Below, in pieces: positions 1 to 5,451 of a stretch of 5,527 nt of DNA; positions within the stretch are counted from its first letter, which is position 1, and each line of letters starts with the position of its first letter. The stretch is from Candidatus Caenarcanales bacterium (lineage in GTDB: Bacteria; Cyanobacteriota; Vampirovibrionia; LMEP-6097), in assembly GCA_022447685.1 (NCBI GenBank), contig JAKVAO010000114.1, forward strand, positions 1 through 5,527, in the 5' to 3' direction. The position numbers were made by a program, and so were the translations under genes. Below the pieces are notes generated by a model. The model did not search any database. It was not told the DNA's origin and worked only from the letters and a program-made list of their open reading frames with translations.

Positions 1-76
1 TAAAGCGGCTTCTAGCAATCAGTACTTACAAGATATTCTTTTCCAAAATAGCTAAGACGACTTTGCGGTTGCCCTG
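1..76. repeat. Left arm of a perfect 76-bp terminal inverted repeat
   Basis: Bases 1-76 are the exact reverse complement of 5452-5527. Identity stops abruptly after the GCCCTG at 71-76, where the left copy continues TTCT and the reverse complement of the right copy continues AGTA. Read outward (minus strand here), the repeat begins CAGGGCAACC and ends GCTAGAAGCCGCTTTA at the window edge. No open reading frame of useful length lies within it. Because both copies run to the very ends of the window, the repeat probably continues outside. Two copies of a dispersed mobile-element end are likely; an outward-facing IS200/IS605-type right end is possible but unproven. Confidence 0.95.
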
Positions 77-165
77 TTCTCAGATACCACCATGTAACTA
101 GCAAAAAATGTAAGTTTGGACGTATTTAATAAGATACTGGGATTATAGTAATAGAATATAAAAAG

Positions 166-837
166 ATGTTAGATTTTAATGTTAATGAGCCTATAGTACT
201 TGCCATTACTGGAGCTAGTGGAACACAATATGGACTTTCCTTACTTGAATTTCTGTTAGAAGCAAATCACAGAGTGGATTTGATTTTTTCTAAGAATGCT
301 TTATTAGTGGCCAAGTTAGAACTTGATATAGATTGGACTAAACTCAATGCTCAAGAGCTTAAATTTGCATTAGTTGAATATATATTTGTAACTAATAGAA
401 ATGAGAAACGTAGTTCTATAACTGAGGAACAGTTAGCAAGTATCAAAAACTCACTAAATATTTGGCAAGAAGAAAATATCGCAGCTTCAGTAGCAAGTGG
501 TTCATACCGTGTCTCTGGGATGATTGTGAGTCCTTGTAGTATGGGAACTCTTGCTCATATCGCCATGGGGACTAGTCATAATCTGATTTCCAGAGCTGCT
601 GATGTGATGTTGAAGGAAAGAAAGAAATTAATTCTAGTGGTTAGAGAAACTCCATTTAGTACTATTCATCTTAGAAATATGTTGAGCTTAAGTGAAGCGG
701 GAGTGATAATTTTGCCTGCTATCCCTGCTTTCTACTACAGACCTCACAGTCTCCAAGATCAAATCGATTTTATTACCGGTAAAACTCTCGATTCATTTGG
801 TATTGATTCTGCATTATTCAAAAGATGGAATACTTAG
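166..837 (+). CDS. ubiX: Flavin prenyltransferase UbiX (Pad1 family)
   Basis: UbiX joins a dimethylallyl group to FMN to make prenylated FMN, the cofactor of UbiD-type decarboxylases used in quinone synthesis and aromatic acid metabolism; it is cytosolic. The 223-residue product shows the flavoprotein fold and family motifs: GASG at 16-19, SGSY at 111-114, PCSMGTL at 123-129, RAADVMLKER at 143-152, RETP at 160-163 and PAFYYRP at 187-193. E52, K150, R160, E161 and Y190/Y191 appear to match the known substrate-binding and catalytic residues. It is about 30 residues longer than the E. coli protein because of an insertion around residues 55-105, as I recall for cyanobacterial UbiX. ATG 166 is the first start after an in-frame stop at 130-132; only AAAAAG lies next to it, so there is no convincing Shine-Dalgarno. 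No ubiD is in the window. The exonuclease gene follows after a short gap. The family call is secure. Confidence 0.93.
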   Translation: MLDFNVNEPIVLAITGASGTQYGLSLLEFLLEANHRVDLIFSKNALLVAKLELDIDWTKLNAQELKFALVEYIFVTNRNEKRSSITEEQLASIKNSLNIWQEENIAASVASGSYRVSGMIVSPCSMGTLAHIAMGTSHNLISRAADVMLKERKKLILVVRETPFSTIHLRNMLSLSEAGVIILPAIPAFYYRPHSLQDQIDFITGKTLDSFGIDSALFKRWNT

Positions 838-896
838 ATCTCACCTTTTATTACGAAATCCGATTATTTTTTTGCTAAGATAAGCATTTGTTTTTA

Positions 897-1631
897 ATGT
901 TTGATAGTTCAGATTTTTTCTATATTGATTTTGAAACCACAGGTTTGGACCCCAAATCTGATAGGGTTTGTCAGATCGGAGCAATTTTACCTGATGGTTC
1001 AGAATTGAATACTTTAATTAACCCTGACTGTGATATTCCCCAAGAATCGACAGAATGTCATGGAATTAGTAATGAAATGGTTAAGGATGCGCCTTTGTTT
1101 AAGGATGTTGCTGAACAACTTTTAAAAACTTTAGCTCAAACTAAGTATTTTGTTGCTTATAACTATGTTTTTGATTTTCAATTTTTGCAGTATGAACTCT
1201 ACAGAGCAACTGGACATATTATTAAAGAGTCAGATTATGTATTTATAGACCCTTATTTGATTTTTAAAAAAGCTTTCCCGCACACTCTTGCAAACGCGTA
1301 TCGTTTCTATTTTCAAGAGAATTTTGAAGGGAATCATACTGCAATTAATGATATTCGTGCGACGAAAGACGTGCTTTTAGCTCAAGCTAAAAATCACCCA
1401 GATTTCTTTGAAAATGACTTACAAAAAGTTGAAGCGAAAACGGTTGGAGCAAGAAAAAATATTATTGGCAAATGGTTTAAAACAGAAAATGATCAAATTA
1501 TTTTTGCCCAAGGAAAATTTAAAGGAAAAGTCGTTTCTAAGGAGCATTCTAACTACTTACAGTGGATTTATGGCTTAGAAGATATAAGCTTATCTGAGCT
1601 TACTTTTATCAAAGATTTACTAAAAAATTAG
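897..1631 (+). CDS. DEDDh 3'-5' exonuclease (DnaQ/ExoX-like)
   Basis: This is a predicted 3'-to-5' nucleic-acid exonuclease of the DnaQ-like superfamily. Counted from ATG 897 (244 aa), the metal-binding residues are all present: D11 and E13 in IDFETTG (ExoI), D93 in AYNYVFDFQFL (ExoII), and H147 and D152 in NHTAINDIRAT (ExoIII, HxAxxD spacing, hence DEDDh). The catalytic domain covers about residues 6-165. A separate C-terminal part (about 200-244) contains FAQGKFKGK and YLQWIYG, resembling the small domain found after the nuclease in exodeoxyribonuclease X-like proteins. That suggests a repair or DNA-degradation enzyme rather than the replicative proofreading subunit. A TTG at 888 would add three residues, but ATG 897 sits right before the conserved core and is preferred; neither has a clear Shine-Dalgarno. 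It follows ubiX by 59 bases with no terminator visible, so co-transcription is plausible. The exact substrate is unknown. Confidence 0.88.
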   Translation: MFDSSDFFYIDFETTGLDPKSDRVCQIGAILPDGSELNTLINPDCDIPQESTECHGISNEMVKDAPLFKDVAEQLLKTLAQTKYFVAYNYVFDFQFLQYELYRATGHIIKESDYVFIDPYLIFKKAFPHTLANAYRFYFQENFEGNHTAINDIRATKDVLLAQAKNHPDFFENDLQKVEAKTVGARKNIIGKWFKTENDQIIFAQGKFKGKVVSKEHSNYLQWIYGLEDISLSELTFIKDLLKN

Positions 1632-1712
1632 AATCTTTTGATTCTGGATTGTATTACCTATCAAAAACTTCTTCGGATTTAACTTATATATTCCAGATGA
1701 GGTAAGAAAATT

Positions 1713-2264
1713 ATGGTGATGAACACAGAGATGAAATCCACAATAGAATCAAAATTTATTAAAGAAACTGATATTTTAAATAAGTCTTTTATTCAAGATG
1801 ATGAAGGACAAGAATTAGGGTTTGGATACTCGATTAGGGGAAATAGAATTGTTTTAACTCAAGACTCTAAAGGTATTCCAGTATCAATTGAGTATTTAGC
1901 TGATGGTACTAAGGTTTATCACATGGAGCAAGATAGCAAAGGCTTGCCTGCTATGCACGAATTTAAGCCAGATGGCTCAGAAATAATCTATCTTTTTGAT
2001 GCAAAGATGCATTTAGAGAAGATGGTTAACATCAAAGCCAATGGTGACAAAGTTACTTTTTGGTTTTCACCAGATGGAGATCAAATTATTAACCAAGAGC
2101 AAAGACAAAAAGGTGGAATCGTTTTTAAAGCAATGTCTAAAGAAGAGGAAGCTACGATCTGGTTAAAGCACGACGGTGAAACTATTAGCTCTGGCTCTGA
2201 AATGCTTATTGAACATTTACAAGGGATATTTGCCAAGTACCTAGACGGCATGAAAGTCGCTTAA
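1713..2264 (+). CDS. Unrecognised protein with ~23-residue DG-type repeats
   Basis: I do not recognise this 183-residue protein. Its central part is repetitive. Residues 51-73 (beginning DSKGIPVSIEYLADGT) and 74-96 (beginning DSKGLPAMHEFKPDGS) are clear copies. 97-119 is a weaker third copy (ANGDKVTFWF), and 30-50 may be a degenerate first copy. Each unit has a turn (DSKG, then xDG or NGD) separated by alternating polar and hydrophobic residues, as in small beta-hairpin repeats such as MORN-variant or YD-type repeats, but the match to either is loose. The tail (about 160-183) looks helical. There is no signal peptide or membrane segment, so it is probably cytosolic. ATG 1713 is supported by TGAGGT at 1698-1703, about nine bases upstream; the ATG at 1719 is worse placed. 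It lies 81 bases after the exonuclease gene and converges on nusB. A hairpin follows its stop. Confidence 0.8.
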   Translation: MVMNTEMKSTIESKFIKETDILNKSFIQDDEGQELGFGYSIRGNRIVLTQDSKGIPVSIEYLADGTKVYHMEQDSKGLPAMHEFKPDGSEIIYLFDAKMHLEKMVNIKANGDKVTFWFSPDGDQIINQEQRQKGGIVFKAMSKEEEATIWLKHDGETISSGSEMLIEHLQGIFAKYLDGMKVA

Positions 2265-2270
2265 GCTTGG

Positions 2271-2299
2271 CGCAGAATGCGTAATTTCTGCGTTTGTTT
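2271..2299 (+). terminator. Probable intrinsic terminator of the repeat-protein gene
   Basis: CGCAGAA at 2271-2277 pairs with TTCTGCG at 2286-2292 across an 8-base loop, and the stem is followed by TTTGTTT. It begins seven bases after the stop at 2264. The stem is short and the T-run is interrupted, so it may be a weak terminator or just part of the hairpin-rich segment that follows. Confidence 0.5.
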
Positions 2300-2432
2300 C
2301 GTCGGCGTCAAAATCCTCACTTTTCACCCCACAAAAACAGAGTTTTTGCAGGGACCCCAGGTTTATTTTTGTAAAGCGTCCAATGCTGTAGCTTGTACTT
2401 GAAACTGCGGTTTTTCATCCTTCTCAGGCTTG
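2300..2432. other. Intergenic hairpin-rich segment without a gene
   Basis: This stretch looks less AT-rich than its surroundings (for example CGTCGGCGTC near 2301-2310 and the GGGACCCC run at 2351-2358). It contains a second small hairpin: CAAAAAC at 2332-2338 pairs with GTTTTTG at 2342-2348, flanked by CCC and GGG that could extend the stem past a two-base mismatch. No start codon with a ribosome site was found. On the minus strand a stretch from 2458 to 2363 stays open for 31 codons and ends in a TAA, reading like a protein tail (KPEKDEKPQFQ then ALDALQK), but it has no start. It may be a gene remnant or a dispersed non-coding repeat. Confidence 0.4.
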
Positions 2433-2484
2433 AACTTTCTGCATATTCTACACCACTCTTACATTGTAGAATATGCAGAAAGTT
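2433..2484. repeat. Perfect 20-bp-arm palindrome between convergent genes
   Basis: AACTTTCTGCATATTCTACA at 2433-2452 is exactly repeated in reverse complement at 2465-2484, with a 12-base loop (CCACTCTTACAT). It lies downstream of both the repeat-protein gene (+) and nusB (-), where a shared terminator would sit. However, neither outer flank is a clean run of T: the plus side has only GTTTTAAAT, and the minus side reads AAGTTCAAGCC. It could be a bidirectional transcription-end or RNA-stabilising stem, or a palindromic mobile repeat. Confidence 0.9.
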
Positions 2485-2515
2485 TTAAATATCTATTAGA
2501 TGAAAAATCAATTAT

Positions 2516-3178
2516 TTACTCAGAAGTACTACTTGTTAGTAGCTTTTCTTCGATAATACTTGCAAGAATACCATTGATGAACTTAATAGATTCCTCATTC
2601 GAGTATTTAGCTGCAATTTTCAAGAATTCCGACATAGACACTTCGTTATCTATAGGAAAATAATTCATTTCTACTATGGTCATAGTTAATATGACTTTAT
2701 CTACTTTACGAATTCTCGATATATCCCATTTCTTAGATACTTTAGCGATCATTGCTTCCGCTTCTTCTTTATGATCGTGGTATTTCGAGATAAGTTCTAT
2801 AGAGAAGCTTTTGGTTTTTTCATCTTTATAATGCCAGAATAATTCAGGGATTTGTAAAGATTCGTCTAGGAGGTTAAGAGCTTCATAACATTTATTAATT
2901 TCTTCGAGAAACTCTTCTGTATTAGGCAAGCTTACCGGCTTAGGTTCAACTTCAGATTCATTATCTTTATGGTTTAATTGGTATTCTAAAATTTTTCTTT
3001 CAACTTGAAGTAAGAAAGATTCCGCAGATTTAATATTATCTTCGCAATTGCCTCTGAGGGTTCTCAGGCTAGATAGACATAGAGCGTCAAAGTCAGTCTC
3101 AGCAAGCTTTAATTCTTTATTAGGTAACTGAAAGCACGCTAAAAATGCTATTTCCCGTGCTGCGGATCTTTTTTCCAT
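2516..3178 (-). CDS. nusB: Transcription antitermination factor NusB, long form
   Basis: NusB binds the boxA RNA of rRNA operons with NusE (ribosomal protein S10) and helps RNA polymerase read through without early termination. The 220-residue product shows the family signature at both ends: RSAAREIAFLACFQLP at 4-19, then WDISRIRKVDKVILTMTIVEM at 151-171 and SMSEFLKIAAKYSNEESIKF plus INGIL through 181-205. The E. coli protein is about 139 aa; the extra length is a helical, charged middle (about 45-125). As I recall, cyanobacterial NusB has the same layout, including the LPN near residue 18, the PE near 111 and the tryptophan before the second conserved block. In the C-terminal block the usual NEAVELAK is SEFLKIAAK, a modest divergence. 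ATG 3178 has no Shine-Dalgarno; a possible -10 lies only about ten bases upstream. It is divergent from rpoD and ends near a long palindrome. Confidence 0.92.
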   Translation of the reverse strand: MEKRSAAREIAFLACFQLPNKELKLAETDFDALCLSSLRTLRGNCEDNIKSAESFLLQVERKILEYQLNHKDNESEVEPKPVSLPNTEEFLEEINKCYEALNLLDESLQIPELFWHYKDEKTKSFSIELISKYHDHKEEAEAMIAKVSKKWDISRIRKVDKVILTMTIVEMNYFPIDNEVSMSEFLKIAAKYSNEESIKFINGILASIIEEKLLTSSTSE

Positions 3179-3187
3179 TGCGTTAGT

Positions 3188-3196
3188 ATAATAGCA
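3188..3196 (-). promoter_or_regulatory. Possible extended -10 of the nusB promoter
   Basis: On the minus strand the bases read TGCTATTAT, an extended -10 (TGn plus TATTAT). A start about seven bases on would leave only three or four untranslated bases before ATG 3178. This agrees with the missing Shine-Dalgarno and suggests a nearly leaderless mRNA. No good -35 hexamer is seen at the expected distance, and the region is AT-rich, so chance is possible. Confidence 0.35.
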
Positions 3197-3243
3197 AGTT
3201 TATCCAGATAATCTAGTATTTTTAAGCTAATTTTAAATAAGTA

Positions 3244-3274
3244 TTGACAAAGAGGGTGTCTTTCGGGGTATAAT
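3244..3274 (+). promoter_or_regulatory. Consensus sigma-70-type promoter for rpoD
   Basis: TTGACA at 3244-3249 and TATAAT at 3269-3274 both match the consensus exactly. The spacer is 19 bases (3250-3268), two longer than the optimum. Transcription would start near 3281, giving rpoD a leader of about 150 bases. The promoter faces away from nusB and would be read by the housekeeping sigma factor that it expresses, which implies autoregulation. Confidence 0.75.
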
Positions 3275-3414
3275 GAATATTCCAAATTAAATAGGAACAA
3301 AATTCCAAAAATACAGACTTAATATATAGTGGTTCATTTTAACCAAAGCTTAACTAACAGAAAAAGTCAAAAAATACTTCGGCCTCACTTTGTAAATAAG
3401 TAATACAAAAATTC

Positions 3415-3420
3415 AAGGAG
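3415..3420 (+). promoter_or_regulatory. Shine-Dalgarno site of rpoD
   Basis: AAGGAG lies 11 bases before ATG 3432. It is one of the few strong ribosome sites in the window; ubiX, the exonuclease and nusB lack one. It supports ATG 3432 over the later in-frame ATGs at 3453 and beyond. Confidence 0.8.
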
Positions 3421-3431
3421 ATATAAAATTT

Positions 3432-4484
3432 ATGCCTAGAAAAAAGCGAAACATGTCTGAGTCAATGGATTCTGATGAAATGATCAACTATGATGATTCA
3501 ATGGATTCTGATGGATTCGATGATCCGGTTGGTTTAACTGATATTAGTTCTGATTCTTTAGAGAATGGCGTTATTTCATCTGCAGCGAGCAGAAAGAGTA
3601 ACGATAACTCTGATCAATTAGGAGAGAATTTAGAATCAGTTTCTCCATTATCTGATGATTCAGTAAAAATGTACCTTCGTGAAATAGGTCGTGTTCCTCT
3701 TTTAAATGCTAAACAAGAAATTGAATTAGCTAGAAGAATCAAGGAAGGTGATATTAACGCTAAAAGAAAATTAGTTAGACATAACCTTAGATTGGTAGTT
3801 TCTATTGCTAAGAAATATATCAACAGAGGTCTTCCATTCTTAGATTTAATCCAAGAAGGAAACTTAGGTTTAATTAGGGCCGCAGAAAAATTTGACCCAG
3901 AAAGAGGTTATAAGTTCAGTACTTATGCTACTTGGTGGGTTAGACAAGGTATAACTAGATCGCTATCAGATAAGTCTAGAACTATTAGAGTTCCTGTTCA
4001 CATGGTTGAAACTATCAATAAGTTCAAGAAAGTTGCTAGACGTTTAGGACAGTTATTCGATAGAAGACCTACTGAAGAAGAGCTTGCTGAAGTTATGGAA
4101 GTTTCTACGCAGAAGATTAAAGAAATTGTTGCTGCGATGAGAACTCCTGTGTCTTTAGAAGCACCTATCAATAACGAAGAAGACGGTAAGTTAGAAGACT
4201 TTATCGCTGATTCATCTGATAATGTTCACCCAGAATTAGCCGCAACTGATCAATTACTTTCAAGCGATATCTTGAAGGTGCTTGAAACACTTACTCCTAA
4301 AGAGAAAGCTGTTGTGCAGTTGAGATTCGGAATTGATTCTGGACAAGAAAGAACTTTAGAAGAAGTTGGTAGACTACTAGGTATCACTAGAGAAAGAGTT
4401 AGACAGCTTGAATTTAGAGCGCTTAAGAAATTAAGACACCCTGAAAGAGCTGTTAAATTAAGAGATTACTTAGCTGCTTCTTAA
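3432..4484 (+). CDS. rpoD: Primary RNA polymerase sigma factor RpoD/SigA
   Basis: This is the housekeeping sigma-70 factor, which brings RNA polymerase core to -10/-35 promoters and melts the DNA. The 350-residue protein has, in order: an acidic Ser/Asp-rich N-terminus (1-74); region 1.2 (about 75-107, DSVKMYLREIGRVPLL); region 2 (about 113-183) with NLRLVVSIAKKY, the core-binding DLIQEGNLGLIRA and the -10-reading KFSTYATWWVRQGITRSL; region 3 (about 188-265) starting VPVHMVETINK; and region 4 (about 285-340) with a helix-turn-helix (TLEEVGRLLGITRERVRQLE) that reads the -35. These are features of an essential group 1 sigma factor. The large non-conserved insert between regions 1.2 and 2 of proteobacterial RpoD is absent, and there is no recognisable region 1.1. 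The acidic N-terminus holds a repeated SMDSD motif (11-15 and 23-27). A consensus promoter lies upstream and a strong terminator follows, so it is probably a single-gene unit. Confidence 0.96.
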   Translation: MPRKKRNMSESMDSDEMINYDDSMDSDGFDDPVGLTDISSDSLENGVISSAASRKSNDNSDQLGENLESVSPLSDDSVKMYLREIGRVPLLNAKQEIELARRIKEGDINAKRKLVRHNLRLVVSIAKKYINRGLPFLDLIQEGNLGLIRAAEKFDPERGYKFSTYATWWVRQGITRSLSDKSRTIRVPVHMVETINKFKKVARRLGQLFDRRPTEEELAEVMEVSTQKIKEIVAAMRTPVSLEAPINNEEDGKLEDFIADSSDNVHPELAATDQLLSSDILKVLETLTPKEKAVVQLRFGIDSGQERTLEEVGRLLGITRERVRQLEFRALKKLRHPERAVKLRDYLAAS

Positions 4485-4508
4485 TATCTCATAAATAAAT
4501 TTAACTTT

Positions 4509-4540
4509 AATAGCCTCCACTAAGTGGAGGCTATTTTTTT
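4509..4540 (+). terminator. Intrinsic terminator of rpoD
   Basis: AATAGCCTCCAC (4509-4520) pairs perfectly with GTGGAGGCTATT (4524-4535) over a TAA loop and is followed by more T residues to 4540. It begins 24 bases after the rpoD stop. A 12-bp stem with a GC-rich core and a T tract is a textbook Rho-independent terminator. Confidence 0.93.
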
Positions 4541-4564
4541 GTTTGGTATATTATCTTTGAAGTC

Positions 4565-4672
4565 ATGAAGCTCAAGGATGTGTTTAAAACTGCAACTGAT
4601 TACTTGCAAATACCAACAAAATCTAAAAAACACATCGATCTGAAAGGCAAGAGAGGTTGTATCGGAAAGTAA
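4565..4672 (+). CDS. 35-codon ORF, possible 5' part of the next gene
   Basis: ATG 4565 opens a 35-residue frame starting MKLKDVFKTATDYLQIP and ending at TAA 4670-4672. It overlaps the following ORF by 16 bases in another frame. Its sequence is not recognised. At 4625-4630 it contains six A residues read as AAA AAA; slipping back one base there would lead directly into the frame of the next gene, which is open from 4627. It may therefore be the true N-terminus of that gene, split by a frameshift, by slippage, or by a sequence error (one missing A). Alternatively it is a separate small or leader peptide. No strong Shine-Dalgarno is visible (only TTTGAAG nearby). TGGTATATT at 4544-4552 could be an extended -10 just upstream. 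Real coding status is uncertain. Confidence 0.45.
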   Translation: MKLKDVFKTATDYLQIPTKSKKHIDLKGKRGCIGK

Positions 4673-5262
4673 ATGACTTCTCTAAGCGAGATATGCAGCA
4701 AAAAATGGTTCGATTTCTTATTGAAAAGGAGAAAATTAAAGAAAAAGATAGGATTAAAGAAAGAGTTACGTCATTTAAAGAACAATTTCGTCCATTAAGT
4801 ACTGATAAAAAAGTGGAAGCATTAAAGATAGTGTTGTTTGATTCAGTTGAAGAATTAGAAAAGCTAGCTAATGATAGTAAGATTCGAGAATTTTTAAAGC
4901 GAAGTTATTTGAAGCACTTAAAGCCTATAATCAGTGATTTAAGCATAAATAATTTTTTGATTGATAACTTTGATGCTATTTCAAGTGTGAATTTAAATCC
5001 TTATGAAAAAATGATTATAGATGAGATGAAAACAAATTTTAATTCTTCCATTTCATTAGATAAGGAAAAATTAGTGATAACTCATAATTATATTCAAGGG
5101 ATAGATAATGATCTGAAATCTCTCTTCTATACTAATGAGTCTGATTCGTATATGATAGCTGAACCATATATAAATCTTGTGAAGCAAATTAAAACTAAGC
5201 TATTTGGAAATATTGTAAGTACTATAGAAAACAATATATCTAAATTAAAGATAATCATTTAA
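4657..5262 (+). CDS. Unrecognised lysine-rich helical protein
   Basis: I cannot assign this 201-residue ORF to a family. It is rich in Lys, Glu, Ile, Asn and Ser and looks mostly helical. Residues about 8-45 are strongly charged (EKEKIKEKDRIKER), and 52-80 and 165-201 could form amphipathic helices. There is no signal peptide, no membrane segment and no obvious catalytic motif. The only available start in this frame near the beginning is TTG 4657, preceded by GAGAGG directly against it, which is poor spacing; AAAGG a few bases further up is a better but weak ribosome site. The frame is open back to 4627, just after a stop at 4624-4626, and the 35-codon ORF could join it through a -1 shift at the A6 run, giving a protein of about 233 residues. 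It stops 11 bases before the next small ORF, so the two are probably co-transcribed. Confidence 0.65.
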   Translation: MYRKVNDFSKRDMQQKMVRFLIEKEKIKEKDRIKERVTSFKEQFRPLSTDKKVEALKIVLFDSVEELEKLANDSKIREFLKRSYLKHLKPIISDLSINNFLIDNFDAISSVNLNPYEKMIIDEMKTNFNSSISLDKEKLVITHNYIQGIDNDLKSLFYTNESDSYMIAEPYINLVKQIKTKLFGNIVSTIENNISKLKIII

Positions 5263-5267
5263 GGGAG
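5261..5267 (+). promoter_or_regulatory. Shine-Dalgarno site of the 38-aa ORF
   Basis: AAGGGAG lies six bases before ATG 5274 and overlaps the stop codon of the preceding gene (TAA 5260-5262). Its strength and spacing are the main evidence that the short downstream ORF is translated, probably by coupling to the gene before it. Confidence 0.75.
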
Positions 5268-5273
5268 TATATT

Positions 5274-5390
5274 ATGGAAAATTCTGGGGAAGAACAAAGT
5301 AGCTTTTTCTATAAATTCCATGAAGGTGAAAAAGAGAGCATAATTAAGGAAATTGATGACTTGAAAGAGAATATTTTGAAGTACCTTTGA
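5274..5390 (+). CDS. Small 38-residue acidic protein
   Basis: ATG 5274 opens a 38-residue frame ending at TGA 5388-5390. It starts MENSGEEQSSFFYKFHEGEK and ends with a charged helical stretch, EIDDLKENILKYL. It is rich in Glu and Lys and has no membrane segment or signal peptide. It is not recognised. A strong Shine-Dalgarno and an 11-base gap to the preceding ORF point to a real, co-transcribed gene. It may be a complete small protein or the N-terminal piece of a longer gene cut off by the repeat that follows about 60 bases on; the sequence between 5391 and 5451 shows no continuation I can identify. Confidence 0.6.
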   Translation: MENSGEEQSSFFYKFHEGEKESIIKEIDDLKENILKYL

Positions 5391-5451
5391 TTTACTTGAA
5401 ATTAACCTCAGTTACCAATGTAGTATTATCTAGATCGCAATGAGGAATACT

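Noticed and set aside
116..149. Possible ubiX promoter (TTGGAC at 116-121 and TATAGT at 144-149)
   Set aside because: The 22-base spacer is too long and TATA-like sequences are common in such AT-rich DNA.
888..896. TTG 888 as the exonuclease start
   Set aside because: It adds only three residues, has no Shine-Dalgarno, and ATG 897 is directly before the conserved IDFETTG core.
1630..1645. Hairpin AGAATC-TTTT-GATTCT after the exonuclease gene
   Set aside because: A six-bp AT-rich stem overlapping the stop codon, with no T tract after it; too weak to call a terminator.
2430..2663. 77-codon plus-strand ORF overlapping the nusB 3' end
   Set aside because: It starts at a TTG on the edge of the palindrome, has no ribosome site, and most of it is antisense to the conserved C-terminus of nusB.
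3614..3823. 69-codon minus-strand ORF inside rpoD
   Set aside because: It is antisense to conserved sigma regions 1.2 and 2 and has no family features; it is a shadow of rpoD.
4625..4631. AAAAAAC as a classic -1 slippery heptamer
   Set aside because: In the frame of the 35-codon ORF it is read AAA AAA CAC, not A AAA AAC, so the standard tandem-slip phase does not fit; only simple slippage on the A run remains possible.
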